Under the pieces are notes generated by a model. That model was not told where the DNA came from, did no database searches, and worked only from the letters and a program-made list of their open reading frames with translations. A DNA stretch of 64,000 bases from Colwellia maritima (GTDB lineage Bacteria > Pseudomonadota > Gammaproteobacteria > Enterobacterales > Alteromonadaceae), in the NCBI RefSeq assembly GCF_022669015.1, contig NZ_JAKKSL010000002.1, forward strand, positions 310,001 through 374,000. Reading direction: 5' to 3'. Position numbers and translations under genes: made by a program. Of the stretch, positions 21,184-31,839 are shown in pieces (positions within the stretch are counted from its first letter, which is position 1; each line of letters starts with the position of its first letter).

Positions 21184-22428
21184 CTAAAAAACTGACTTTA
21201 TTTGTTCTAAAGGCACGCCAAACAGCTGCCTTGTGAGTATGTTTAGTGATGTTTCATCTGCCTGAAAATGCATGGTTGTATGCCGATGTTGATACTTTTG
21301 CTTTGGTGTAAGTGCTAGTGCAATTGAACTCGTTTCTAATTCATAAAATGGTCCAAAGGGTTTACTTTGCTCATCGGGGGCACCATCGTTAAATACATTA
21401 ATAATTTCACCGTTATAGGCATCTCCTTCGAAGCGCCAAATACCATTAACGTAGTCAGCATCTGTGTCACTTGTCATTGAAAAGGTTACTACAGTGAGGA
21501 GCTTTCTTTCTTCATCGTAACTACCAAAGATTGGCTTTGTGTGCTCAACAGGAATGCCTATTTTATTCATGTAGTTTGCATCAGCTTTGTAGTACACCAT
21601 ATGGTCTATTATTTTTGTATGACTTTCTTTTATATCACTAAAATAACGAGTTGCTTTTTTTAATGGTTCGCTATTTTTAGTTTCTATCGACTGGCGTAAT
21701 GGAATGATAACGGTTGTTTTTTTACTCGGATAAAAGGCGCCTAAATCCCAAATTGAAAAAAGGCCGGTTTCTTTTGTCCAAGCTTGTGTACTGATATTTT
21801 CAACTGACGTTGTTGTGCTATAACCAACCCAGTTAATATCAGCAGGCAAGGGCATAGGAAGCTGTGTTTTGTCTAACAGTTGAATGGTTCTGTCTACTTT
21901 AAACTTAAAATTAAAGCCTTGATAGTTTTTCATCGCTAAAGCTTTTGTTAAGGTGACACTGTCATTAGCTTTAGAAATAACATCAAAAGGGGTCATGGAA
22001 ACCGCGATTGGTACGTTTATATTTTCTGGGATTGTTTGCACCCCTGGTTCAAAAAATAAAGAATACTTACTTGCGTCGGGACCAAACCATAATCTATCAG
22101 CTCCTCCCATTGCTGCATTTCGATCGTGATGTGGCTTAGACAGGTATTCATAATTAAACCGGCCATAGCCATTATACTTATCTCCTTGGTCGGTACTACT
22201 CATTACTCGCCCTTGTAACTCAGCAAGCACAATCACTTTTTGTTTGTCGCGAGAAAGTATGATGGGAGAATAGTGTTTTTTTAGTAGTTGTACTTCATTT
22301 GCGAAAGAAAGCTGTGTTGATAAATCTTGCCCTTTTGCACAAAAGGTAAAAAAAGCACCAAATAAAAAGAGTAAATTGGTCTTTTTGTTAAAAGTCGCCG
22401 AAGCTTTGGCTATAGAGTGATTTATCAT
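21184..22428 (-). CDS. DUF6786-like secreted protein of the agar locus
   Basis: A 414-residue protein with a signal-type N-terminus (hydrophobic LLFLFGAFFTFCAKG, residues about 19-33). Conserved-looking segments are VLAELQGRVMSSTDQGD, GYGRFNYEYL and GPFYELETSSIAL, which match my memory of the DUF6786 family (mutarotase-like beta-sandwich). ELETSS may place an acidic residue as in aldose epimerases, but this is inference. It lies 112 bp after SapC in the same row as the halogenase and SDR genes. A periplasmic sugar-processing or binding role is plausible. Confidence 0.6.
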   Translation of the reverse strand: MINHSIAKASATFNKKTNLLFLFGAFFTFCAKGQDLSTQLSFANEVQLLKKHYSPIILSRDKQKVIVLAELQGRVMSSTDQGDKYNGYGRFNYEYLSKPHHDRNAAMGGADRLWFGPDASKYSLFFEPGVQTIPENINVPIAVSMTPFDVISKANDSVTLTKALAMKNYQGFNFKFKVDRTIQLLDKTQLPMPLPADINWVGYSTTTSVENISTQAWTKETGLFSIWDLGAFYPSKKTTVIIPLRQSIETKNSEPLKKATRYFSDIKESHTKIIDHMVYYKADANYMNKIGIPVEHTKPIFGSYDEERKLLTVVTFSMTSDTDADYVNGIWRFEGDAYNGEIINVFNDGAPDEQSKPFGPFYELETSSIALALTPKQKYQHRHTTMHFQADETSLNILTRQLFGVPLEQIKSVF

Positions 22429-22539
22429 AAAAATTCCTGTTTATAGCTAACTAAACTATGTTCAGCTTAGTTAAAGCAGCTTTAGCATCATTCTGGCTGC
22501 TTTCTAAATGTTTTATCAGTGTTTTTAGTTACGTTGTTT

Positions 22540-23283
22540 TTACTGCGCTGTACTAGCTAACGATATTCGTTTTCTTTTTAACGAAATAAGTTTTTGTACA
22601 TGGCCAATAGAAGCCAGTAATAAATAGCAGGCTTGCAAGTAACTTTTATTATTTAACTCTTCAAGTACGTCGCCACTGAGCTGCTTAAGGTTTTCCTCAT
22701 TAATGGTGTAAATACCATCAAAACGCTGTTCTTCATGATCAATAAAATTAACCGTGAGCTGAATAGGTTCAATTAAATTATGTTCTGATAGCGTTTTAAT
22801 AAATGATTCTGTGTGAATAATACCCGTAACTAAATTTGAGAGTATGTTGTTAATGTTTTGCATATAGGGTGTGATGTTACCTTCGTCATCGAAAATCAAC
22901 TCGCCTTTGGTTTCTTGAACTCGTGTGCTTTTAGTGTTGATGGTAATCACGGTGTTTTCGGCCGATGGTTTTTCATCTTCATTAGTATTCATACCAACCA
23001 TGAAAGGCTGTCGTCTGATGTGCAAGGGTAAATAACTTGCTAACCATTCATTGTTTTGTAAAAATAAGTTTTCGCCTACTTCAAATCCTAATAGCGCTTG
23101 TAAGCCGAATTGTCCTGTTTCATTATTCTTAATAAAACAGACAGGGTACTCAAGTACTAACTTGTCTAGTTCACTAATAATGACAGGAAGCAAATGAATA
23201 TTTTCGCCAAACTCAGCGCCTCTTTCCGTGATAATACGCGTATTTTTATGCTTTTTTTTATCTAGTACTATAAAGTTACTCAC
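22540..23283 (-). CDS. SapC family protein, copy 1
   Basis: A 248-residue SapC-type protein: VSNFIVLDKKKHKNTRIITE, then LPVIISELDKLVLEYPVCF, GENLFLQNNEWLASYLPLHI and RRQPFMVG. I chose GTG 23283, preceded by AGGAAA at good spacing; an upstream in-frame ATG (23316) adds a basic stretch not seen in the paralogue at 39415-40140. In polysaccharide loci SapC genes follow flavin-halogenase genes. Their biochemical role is not known to me. It overlaps none of its neighbours and lies 13 bp after the halogenase stop. Confidence 0.85.
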   Translation of the reverse strand: MSNFIVLDKKKHKNTRIITERGAEFGENIHLLPVIISELDKLVLEYPVCFIKNNETGQFGLQALLGFEVGENLFLQNNEWLASYLPLHIRRQPFMVGMNTNEDEKPSAENTVITINTKSTRVQETKGELIFDDEGNITPYMQNINNILSNLVTGIIHTESFIKTLSEHNLIEPIQLTVNFIDHEEQRFDGIYTINEENLKQLSGDVLEELNNKSYLQACYLLLASIGHVQKLISLKRKRISLASTAQ

Positions 23284-23296
23284 ATTTATTTCCTTT

Positions 23297-24852
23297 TTAA
23301 ACTTTTTGTAAACCATATTGTTTTATTTTATTAATGAGTTCACGATTACTAATTAATGATGACGTTAATTCTTTACTATGTTGACTATTTTTTAAAAATT
23401 GTTGTTGTGCCTGTTTTATACTTTGTTCAGACATGCCTAAGTGATTCGGCGCTGTTTTAAATCCCATACCATATAAAATATATTGGTAACTAGCGGCGGG
23501 GAAAATTTCTAATGATTGTTCAAAGTCATTGTCACAAGGAAATTGATGTTTCCATAAGCTGAGTTGTTCTTGTAAGCGTTCAGAAATGGTATTTGGATTA
23601 CGATTGTCTATCCAAAATTGGTTGTCAGTGCGTTTGCTTAATGCGTAATGAAGCTTTAAAAAATCAATAATTCGTTGCCAACGGTACGTGAAGGTTTTGT
23701 TATATCGTTTGGAAACTATATCCATGGTTACTCTATTTGCCGGCATTTGATTAGCAATCATTTGAGCTGAAATTTCAATTAACAGTAATGCTGAAGCTTC
23801 CAGTGGCTCTAAAAACCCGGCGGACAACCCGATAGCAACACAATTTTTTTCCCAAAAACGTGCTCTATGACCCGCCTTTAATTGCAATATTTCTAAAGGT
23901 TAGTTTTTCTGGTTCTGATACCATAGGTTTTAAGTAATTAAGTAGTTCTTGATGGGCTTGATCTTCAGTAATGTGATTACTTGAATAAACACTGCCTATA
24001 CCACGTCTACTTGGTAAACCTATATCCCAAATCCGGACCTGCTGATTGGGCTGTTGATAGCGTGTGAGATTGAATAGGGCTATCTTCATGTTCATAGGGT
24101 ACTTGAACTGCAATGGCCTGATCGATAAATAAAGTATCTTCACAAGAGATAAAAGGCACTTTAAAATGTTGTCCCAGTAATAAAGAATTAAACCCTGTAC
24201 AGTCAATGAATAAATCACCCGAAATCAATCCATTTGATTTTGTTGCTACTGACCCTATATCACCGTTTTCAGTACTATTGATATGTGTTACGTCATCAAT
24301 AATATGGTTAACGTCAAGCTTGGCTATACAATGGTTTTTAAGAAATTCAGAAAACAACTTAGCATCTAAATGATAGGCATAATTGGCTTGTGCAGCATAC
24401 TCTGGCGTTGTTATTTGTTTTGGCGCTAATCCCAATTCGCAAATTGCTTGTTGTGGGCAAACTGCTTGCGCATAAGAATGGTTAGTTTTTGATGCTAGCC
24501 AATGAGGTGTTAGGTCTATTTCGTCATGACCTTGTGGTAGAACCGGCGGATGATAATAAAAGTCATCGTTTTTACCTGTAACCCATTTAGCAAACTTTGC
24601 ACCTTGCTTGAAGGAAACATTGCATTGCTTTATAAAATCTGTTTCACTGATTCCCATGTTTTTTAAGGTATTGCGCATAGTCGGCCACGTGCCTTCACCT
24701 ACGCCAATTGCAGGTACATTGGGTGATTCAACTAAGGTAATTGTATAACCAGAATTAACTTTTTGTTTCAACTTGGCTGCTAGTGTTCCTGCTGTGATCC
24801 GACCTGCTGTACCACCACCTACTATCACAATATTTTTTATTACAGTGGTCAT
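23297..24852 (-). CDS. Tryptophan-halogenase-like flavoprotein, copy 1, two frameshifts
   Basis: A FAD-dependent protein of the PrnA/tryptophan halogenase family. It has the dinucleotide motif IVGGGTAG at the start, VGVGEGTWPTM-like GVGEGTWPTMRNTL, a Lys-bearing FKQGAKFAKWV and the WxWxIP-region motif seen here as IWDIGLPSRRG. Breaks lie near 24030 (GTCCGG where GTTGG is expected by comparison with copy 2) and near 23880 (GG to G). Correction gives about 517 residues, equal to the intact paralogue at 37795-39345. It follows a TBDR and precedes SapC. In such loci these proteins are assumed to modify or oxidise imported compounds; chlorination has not been shown. Confidence 0.87.
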
Positions 24853-24903
24853 AACCTAAGTCCTATTTACTTATATAACTGTGTTTGTCGCTTTATTTTT
24901 GAT

Positions 24904-24942
24904 GAAAAAAGGGGATCTTACTTTGTAGGATCCCCTTTTTTC
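24904..24942. terminator. Strong bidirectional terminator
   Basis: Stem GAAAAAAGGGGATC / GATCCCCTTTTTTC with a short loop. It follows the TBDR gene (minus strand) and precedes the halogenase gene, so the TBDR transcript can end here. Confidence 0.85.
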
Positions 24943-24964
24943 ATAGTGTTTTAATGGCTAGCCA

Positions 24965-27742
24965 CTAAAATTTAGCTCTAATACCTATGTTATAACGAGC
25001 ACCATACTCTTCATAATCAACAATTTGATTAGTAAATCGACCATGTCTACGTGTACTTTCATCGGTAATATTTATGCCATCGATAAATACAGATACTGAA
25101 TCGTTAATATCATAATTAGCTGATAAATCAATTTGAGAATAAGCTTCGGTAAATATTGGTTCAGAACCACCTTTTAACAAGAAGTCGTCACGCCAGTTGT
25201 AAGCAATACGAATAGAAAATTGATCTTTTTCATAAAATGCTACTAGGTTAGCTGAATCACTTAAACCAGTAACTGCAAAATCATTATCTAAACTATGAAT
25301 GTCGTAATTATCTGAACTATCAACCGTAGTGTAGTTAGCAATAGCGCCAAAACCAGAGTCACCAAACATATGTTGAATGTTTAATTCCCAACCATCTACT
25401 GTGGTATCCCCTTGATTTATTGGTGTAGTAACTTCCCATGCTATGGCAGGGTCACCGGCTTGTGAAACACAATCAGGATTTGGGCTTGCAACGCTTCCTT
25501 CAGGGCAAGTACCACGAGGGTTTACGCTTGGGTCAGTTAATGGTCCATTAGGTCCTTCAATAACTCTATTCTCTTCACCTAAACCAATATAGTTATCAAC
25601 ATCTTTACTGTAATATCCTGCAGAAACATAGCTGCCTTCACCATAATACCATTCAAGCGAAAGATCTATATTGTCTGATTCGTAAGGTAGTAAGCTCGGG
25701 TTACCTTGTGATGCTCTGAATGGTCCACCTGAGAAGTGATTGTTAAGTGATGTTGCAGGAAACATCGCATCAATGCTACTGCGAGCGATTGTTGTACCAT
25801 AAGAGAATCGAGCTACTAGGTCGTCACTTATTTCTAAACTCAAATTTAGGCTAGGTAAGGTATTAGTATAATTGCCTGATAATTCGCTTGAAACTTGATT
25901 TTCAGAGCGTATTTTTGACATTTCAAGTGGTGTTATCCAATTAAAGCCAGTAACAGGGATTTCAATAGAATATGACGATACATCGGTGTCTTCATATCGA
26001 ACACCTAAATTCGCTTTGAATGCCATTCCTGAGATTTCAGTTGCTAAATCAACAGAAACATATATTGCTGTGGTATCTTCCTCGATACCATTAGTTGATA
26101 TACCTTTAGGGTTTAGTAACCCCTGAGCTTCAACTAAATCAAGAAATTGTGCTGCACTATAGTCCGAACGTTGCGCAAAACCAATATCACCTTCTGAAAA
26201 ACTTAAATCAAGGTTACTAGTATCTAAAGCGCCATTACCTAAACCAAAGTTAGCACCATAAATTTTTTGACTGTCTACTTTGTAAACTGTATTTGAAACA
26301 CCAAAATTAATTGAATCTAAAATACTATCGCCGTCACTTTCCCAAGTACCAAAGCAAGCAAAACTTGTTGAATGTTATTTTCAATTTCGTAGCCACGCTC
26401 TTGGTATAAATCGCCTTCAATATTACTTTGATCAAAAGCACCACCAGGTACACCTGAGTCATCATATGATACTGAAGGGATATTGCCAGAAAAATCGGCT
26501 GCAATATGTACCGGAGCGGCTTCACCAAAAGGGTTTTTTAGGTTGGCAATACGTTCTCTTGGTAGGGCACCAGGGTTAGCATGAGATGTTGAATCGTGAG
26601 CATCTAATACGAATGCTAAAGAGTCTGTTGCTTGCCAGTCAATATTAATACCAATAGAGTCATTTTCAGTTTCATAAGCGTATTCCCATGCCCAAAAGTT
26701 TAACTCATCATTTTGTCTGGCAGGGTTTATAATAGTGCCGTTAGCATCTGCAGTACCTGTTTCTATGTTATCAAACCAAAAACTAGTTCGATTCATCTTA
26801 CTTTTGATGTCTAAACGTGACATGGTATAATCGGTTGAAACGATAAGTGAGTCTGTAGGTGCCCATTGCAAAGCTAATTGTGCATTTTGACGTTCACGTT
26901 CAGTATTTTGACTATCTAAATCAACCGTGGGAACACCCCAAGTATTTAAATCTGGATTTTTAGAAGTATCAATAGCACTTTTATCAATATCTACTTGGCC
27001 AGGATAACCTCTATTCCAATTACCCGAAGTACCTATTCGATCGGTGTGGCTGTCTCTTTCTGCATGAGAAACTGAAAGTAAAACACCAAAAGTATCATCC
27101 ATGAAAGTATTACTTATCATACCCGATATTTCAGGGGTTACAGAGCTGCCTGTATCAACACTGGTATCAACAACACCTTTCACACTCACGAGTGATTTAA
27201 AACCATCGTAATCAAAAGGTTTAGCTGATTGAATATTAATTGTGGCACCAATACCACCAGAATTAATATCTGCTCTTCCAGTTTTAAATACTTGCACCGC
27301 GGATACTGATTCTGAGCCAATTTCGTTAAAATTAAAACTACGTGAAATACCATCTGATTCTAATGCCGATGAGTTAGGCATTTGTCTACCATTTAACGTG
27401 ACTAAGTTAAAGCTTGGGACCAAAGCCACGTACGGTAACTTGGTTACCTTCATTATTGGCACGGTCAATTGAAACCCCTGTAATACGTTGTAACGATTCA
27501 GCTAAGTTAGTATCTGGAAATTTACCTATATCTTCAGCCGATATTGCATCAACGATCCCTTTACCGTCACGTTTCATGGCTGCTGATTTATTTAACGAAC
27601 TGAAAATACCTGTTACTTCAATTACTTCTATTGTTGTAGGTTCTTTTTCTTCAGCATGTATTGATGTGATAGAGCCGGCACTTGCAAGTAAAATTGCAGT
27701 AGAAATTGCTGTTCTCCTAAATTTTTGGGCTGTGGTATTCAT
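24965..27742 (-). CDS. TonB-dependent receptor of the agar locus, copy 1, two frameshifts
   Basis: A large outer-membrane receptor of the Caulobacter-type TBDR group (TIGR01782-like). Signal peptide MNTTAQKFRRTAISTAILLA, TonB-box-like IEVIEVTG, plug motif DAISAEDIGKFPDTNLAESL, QRITGVSIDR and QVTVRGFGP. The C-terminus ends YNIGIRAKF. Breaks lie near 27415 (run of three C, two expected) and near 26350 (GG, three G expected). Correction gives about 925 residues. Two TTGTTAACAA palindromes sit 114 and 175 bp upstream. It likely imports agar-derived oligosaccharides; the ligand is inferred from the GH50/GH86/GH117 genes nearby. Confidence 0.87.
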
Positions 27743-27855
27743 GTTTCTTCCTCTTATTAGTTTTAAAATAATCGCATAAGGATGTTGTTTTTATTTATCA
27801 CAGAGTTTTGTTTTTAAGTTATTTGTAGAAATAGTGTTTTTATATGTATTATTAA

Positions 27856-27865
27856 TTGTTAACAA
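27856..27865. promoter_or_regulatory. GntR-type operator candidate TTGTTAACAA, site 1
   Basis: Perfect 10-bp palindrome in the context AATTGTTAACAAAATT, 114 bp upstream of the TBDR start. Confidence 0.65.
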
Positions 27866-27916
27866 AATTCATGCAGTGTTTATATTGAACTAAATTCAAT
27901 ATTTGTCAACCGTTAA

Positions 27917-27926
27917 TTGTTAACAA
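27917..27926. promoter_or_regulatory. GntR-type operator candidate TTGTTAACAA, site 2
   Basis: Perfect copy in the context TTAATTGTTAACAAAG, 61 bp (about six helical turns) from site 1, which would suit cooperative or looping repression. Confidence 0.65.
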
Positions 27927-28244
27927 AGTGGTGTTTGTTATTATTAGATAATGTTTAATAATTGTATTAATGCAGAGAATTTATTCTATTGAGGATAGAT
28001 ATGCGTTAATTTAAATAAATTATATTAATTTATTGATTTAATAGCGTTATTTATATTAAATGATGGGGTGGTAGTGCTGAGGGCTATTCATGGTTGAATA
28101 ATAATTTGGTTAATTGAATGGTAGTCTGGAGAATAACGGTGAGGATTGTATTGCTAGTTATTATATTATAAGTAAGGCGCAGTTATCTCCGTCTTACTTA
28201 TATAAGTGTTTTTTGAGCTGAAAGCGTAAAATCAGCAGTATTTA

Positions 28245-28859
28245 TTACTTAATATTTGACTTGATCGCTTTACTCGCCTTGCTTAGGTCTGAATCTCTTA
28301 ACGCGTCAAGGATCAACTTATGCTCTGCAACACATTCAGTACTTGATGTAATTCGTTTATAGTTTAAACGCATTCTCATTACATAGGGGTACCAGAGGTT
28401 AACAAGTTCGTCACCACCTGCTTTATTGATCAAGTATTTGTGAAAAGCGATATCACTTTTAGTTACTTGAGTATAATCTTCTTTGTCTAAGGCTGTTTGT
28501 AACTCAGAAAGCAAAGTATCTAGCTCGGAAAATTCAGCGTCTGTCAGTTTATCTTTTAATTGTTCAATGGCATAAACTTCAATATCTCTACGAAGTTTAA
28601 TCATTAATCTTTGAACTTTAGGCTCAAGTATACTATTAACTGAGGCGCCACAATTATTTTTAGAAATGAGCAAACCTTCTTTGCTAAGTTGCAAAATAAC
28701 ATCCCTAATCGGACCTCTTGATACGCCAAACCTATCAGCCATTTCTTTTTCATTTAACTTAGTATTGGGAGCTAAATCTCCTGAAATGATATCAGAGCGT
28801 ATTTGATCAGCAATTTGATCCTTTACCGACAATATTTTATTTGGCTTGCGTGCATTCAT
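28245..28859 (-). CDS. GntR family regulator, FCD (FadR-like) subgroup
   Basis: A 204-residue transcription factor. The N-terminal winged helix reads DQIADQIRSDIISGDLAPNT, then LNEKEMADRFGVSRGPIRDV. The FCD effector domain has SDIAFHKYLINKAGG and EHKLILDAL, which supply an Asp and two His of the usual metal site. The last helix reads SKASKAIKSNIK and ends; at the position where FCD proteins usually carry the last metal-binding His there is Asn. It lies between the TBDR and GH50 genes. TTGTTAACAA-type palindromes near all agar genes, and a variant 73 bp before its own start, fit the operator type of this family. Ligand unknown, possibly a KDG- or anhydrogalactose-like acid. Confidence 0.87.
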   Translation of the reverse strand: MNARKPNKILSVKDQIADQIRSDIISGDLAPNTKLNEKEMADRFGVSRGPIRDVILQLSKEGLLISKNNCGASVNSILEPKVQRLMIKLRRDIEVYAIEQLKDKLTDAEFSELDTLLSELQTALDKEDYTQVTKSDIAFHKYLINKAGGDELVNLWYPYVMRMRLNYKRITSSTECVAEHKLILDALRDSDLSKASKAIKSNIK

Positions 28860-28932
28860 GGTTATACCTTATGTTCATTTATACGTGTTATTTTATAGTC
28901 TAAATATAAGATTACAATCGTTTTATGATTGA

Positions 28933-28942
28933 TTGTTTACAA
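28933..28942. promoter_or_regulatory. Variant operator TTGTTTACAA before gntR
   Basis: One mismatch to TTGTTAACAA, 73 bp upstream of the gntR start; possible autoregulation. Confidence 0.45.
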
Positions 28943-29023
28943 AAAACATAATTATTTTAAAGTAAATCGACACCTATAATTATTGCCATATCATTGTGTG
29001 TGTTATCGTCGTGTTTACTTGTG

Positions 29024-29066
29024 GTCAATAAATAGTCAAAAAATAGTCAAAAAATAGTCAATAAAT
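29024..29066. repeat. Short tandem repeat AAATAGTCAAAA
   Basis: Four consecutive or near-consecutive units of about 12 bp built on AATAGTCAA, in the 298-bp region between gntR and the GH50 gene. Nothing else was recognised there except the operator variant. Confidence 0.75.
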
Positions 29067-29157
29067 GATGAGTATACGGTCGATAATGGTCAAGAGAAGA
29101 ATAGTGTTTAACTTAGTCTGACTTAAACAACTATTCTTTTTTGAATTAAAAAATTCA

Positions 29158-31484
29158 CTATTGATTAAATCGTCGTTCGTACATTGTTGAATGTAACGCT
29201 TTAGCTGCTTTAACCATTGGCGCATATGGTGTGTCAGTTACGGTAATAAAACCAACATTATAATTTTCACCATCATAGGCTCTACCTGTAATGGGTGAAT
29301 CTATATATTGAAACCAATGAGCGCCAATAAAATAAGGATTATCAATTACTGAGTTCATGTATTCTTGATACATTTTAGCACGATCTTCTTGATCACTCGC
29401 CATGATTAATCCGGGATGATATAAACCTGAATCGGTTGAGCCTATATGAAATTCGCCAATGATACTTGGTTTGTCTAATTCACTCAAAAATTGCCATTTA
29501 CTGTCTGATAGACCTTCTTTATATGAATTGTAACTGACAACATCAACATATTTAGCCGATGCTTTAACAACTTCATCTGACATACCCCAATCAGGTAAAC
29601 GAGCACCCATATATAAATGGTTTGGCATGTGCTTGTTTAAAGCATCATCAACAATCTTAAAATATTTTTCAACGTAGCTAGACAATAATGTTGAGTAATC
29701 AGCAATTTGTTCTGAATTATTAATTGACGAATCTATGCCTTTATTAAAGTCGTCCCAACTAGCAATATTTTTCTTCCATACCTGGTTTAATGATTCTATA
29801 TCAGAGTACTTTTCTTTCATTAATTTAGTAAAATTAGCTTTTGTTGGTACGTTATTACCATCGCGTTGTAGCGTATTAACTACGATGCCATAAGTACTTT
29901 CAATACTGTCTGGTCGACCAAAACTCTTTTCATTATCAATAAATACTCCAACACACCAAGGATTATTTTTAACTTGTTCGGCAACCGTTTTAACAGTGAA
30001 GTCGGCACGTTCTTCAAATTTTGGATCAAACACATCAGGCATGGCGCCCCAAAAGTCATTACCACTTGAAACAGTTTTGAAATCACCAATAATCCAACCA
30101 TTAGCAAAGTATGGCACTTTGTTGTTGTCATAAAAACTTGGATCATTCCAATTACCTAGCGAAGTAAAGCCCCAATCTATCATGCGATTAAGTGTAACTT
30201 TACGCCAAGTACTCATAAAATCTTGATTGTCATTACCATATTTTCTTTCTAAATTGGCTGAATAGAAGCTGTAAGTTTCGCCGTGTTTCATAGGACCTGA
30301 ATGGGCACTGTTACGATAACCAAAGTGTTTCCCTAACGGTTCATCATAAGAAGGTAACCATTCAAATAAACCTTGTCTTGTTTTTGAAACTAATTTTCTT
30401 GTTTTACTTATAGTGTCATCCACTCTGTTTAATCCTTGAGAATCTTCAGGGATAACATTCTCGGCTGAACGTTTAGCGATAAGCGCTTGATTAAAATCAT
30501 AGCCTGTCATGGTAGATGAGTTTGATAATCTGATAACATCAAGACCTGTTGCAAAATATAAATAACCTGCGGGATCAACTAACGACCATTTGCCATTAAC
30601 TTTTTCAGTTCTAAAATAGCCTGTAGCTTTTAATTTTGGCCCGTTTTTCCAACCACCATAGATAGTACGATTACTAGGTAATTGGCCGGTTAAATGTTTA
30701 GCCTCTTCATTTTTTTGATTTTGTAAGTCTTGGTCGTTATGAATTTTATCAACAAAATCAACTGTTGCATTTTGACCATATTTATCAACTATGTTAGTTA
30801 AATAATTATGATTGAACTCAGGGTTTTTTCTTAACCTTAAGTTGCTTATAGTGACTGTTTTATCAAAAAGATTATGCTGAACGCTTAACGCAATTTTTTG
30901 AATACCTTTAAGGTTTAAGTTTTTCTTGCCCCATAACGAGATGAATTGAGTTTCATTCGACTCCCAAGTTGCAGGGTTTCCCCTTAAACCGGATTTAAAA
31001 TTTAGTTCCACTGATTCATCGCCTTCAGGCGTACCTAGATCATGACCACCATTTTTGCATAATAAGTGTTAGCTGCTCCAATAGGTATGTTGACGCTTCG
31101 AGTGTAATTCCCTCCGTCTATATCTGTAATATCTAAGTAAAGCTGTACGCTATGTTTACCACTATTACTAATATCAAAAGCAAGATTGAAATCTTGATAA
31201 TGACTCCAATCCCAGGGGGTTTTTGGTGTGAATACAATTGCGCTGTGGGTATGTTTTTTTGAATCAAAGTAGACAGTTAATGCTTGATCATTCATCATTT
31301 TATTTGATGAAGCATTGACAAGTTTTACTTGATTTAGCGCATCTTTACTATTGAAATTAATTAATGTTTCAATCTCATTCGAAACACTTTGTTGTTCTTT
31401 ATTGCTAACGTGTTGCTCAGCTTGACAAGCAATCAAGGTTGTTGCTGCTAAACTAGAAAAAAGAAGCAAGGTTTTTGTATTCAT
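29158..31484 (-). CDS. GH50 beta-agarase lipoprotein, one frameshift
   Basis: A glycoside hydrolase of family 50, which cleaves beta-1,4 bonds of agarose, often exo-wise to neoagarobiose. The N-terminus MNTKTLLLFSSLAATTLIAC has a lipobox, so it is probably anchored to the outer membrane. A CBM-like domain precedes the catalytic part. Catalytic-type motifs are VGVFIDNEKSFG (acid/base region, near 29,930) and IIGEFHIGSTDSG (nucleophile region, near 29,450). The break is near 31045, where five A should be six; correction gives ...YAKNGGHDLGTPEGDESVEL. The full length is about 776 residues, typical of GH50 enzymes. A perfect AATTGTTAACAATT lies about 60 bp upstream. Confidence 0.9.
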
Positions 31485-31541
31485 TAATAACCCCTTATTG
31501 TTTTATTTAACAACTAGTATACATGGTTTTTGTCTAAAGTA

Positions 31542-31555
31542 AATTGTTAACAATT
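31542..31555. promoter_or_regulatory. Perfect operator AATTGTTAACAATT
   Basis: A 14-bp perfect palindrome, the best copy in the window, 58 bp before the GH50 start in the 355-bp divergent region between GH50 and the large TBDR. Confidence 0.7.
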
Positions 31556-31672
31556 CATCTGTTTTCTTTATTTTAGCTCTGTTTTTCAGGTTGATTTTGC
31601 AGTTAGCTTATTTGATTTAGCTTATTTTAAAGTGATTAAATACGCAAGTCTTCGTAAATGGTTAATTGTGTA

Positions 31673-31682
31673 TTGTTAACAA
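31673..31682. promoter_or_regulatory. Operator TTGTTAACAA before the large TBDR
   Basis: A perfect 10-bp copy about 158 bp upstream of the TBDR start; TTGACA-like TTGACA(AG) follows at 31690-31695 and may be a -35 box. Confidence 0.6.
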
Positions 31683-31839
31683 AAAAATATTGACAAGTGG
31701 TGCGAGCTAGGAATACAGTGAAGGTATAATTAATAACGTCAAGTTATATTTGACTATTTTTTATAGCGTGAAATCTAAAACAAATAATAGATACATAAAA
31801 GTATAAAAGCGTGAATTCAAGATACCTAGGGGATCTAAA

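Larger units (their letters stand above)
27743..28244. other. Intergenic region, 502 bp, with operators and a terminator-like hairpin
   Basis: No coding sequence seen. It holds two TTGTTAACAA palindromes near the TBDR start, a very AT-rich middle and a hairpin TATAAGTAAG / CTTACTTATA (28167-28202) just after the gntR stop, a likely terminator for that gene. Confidence 0.6.
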
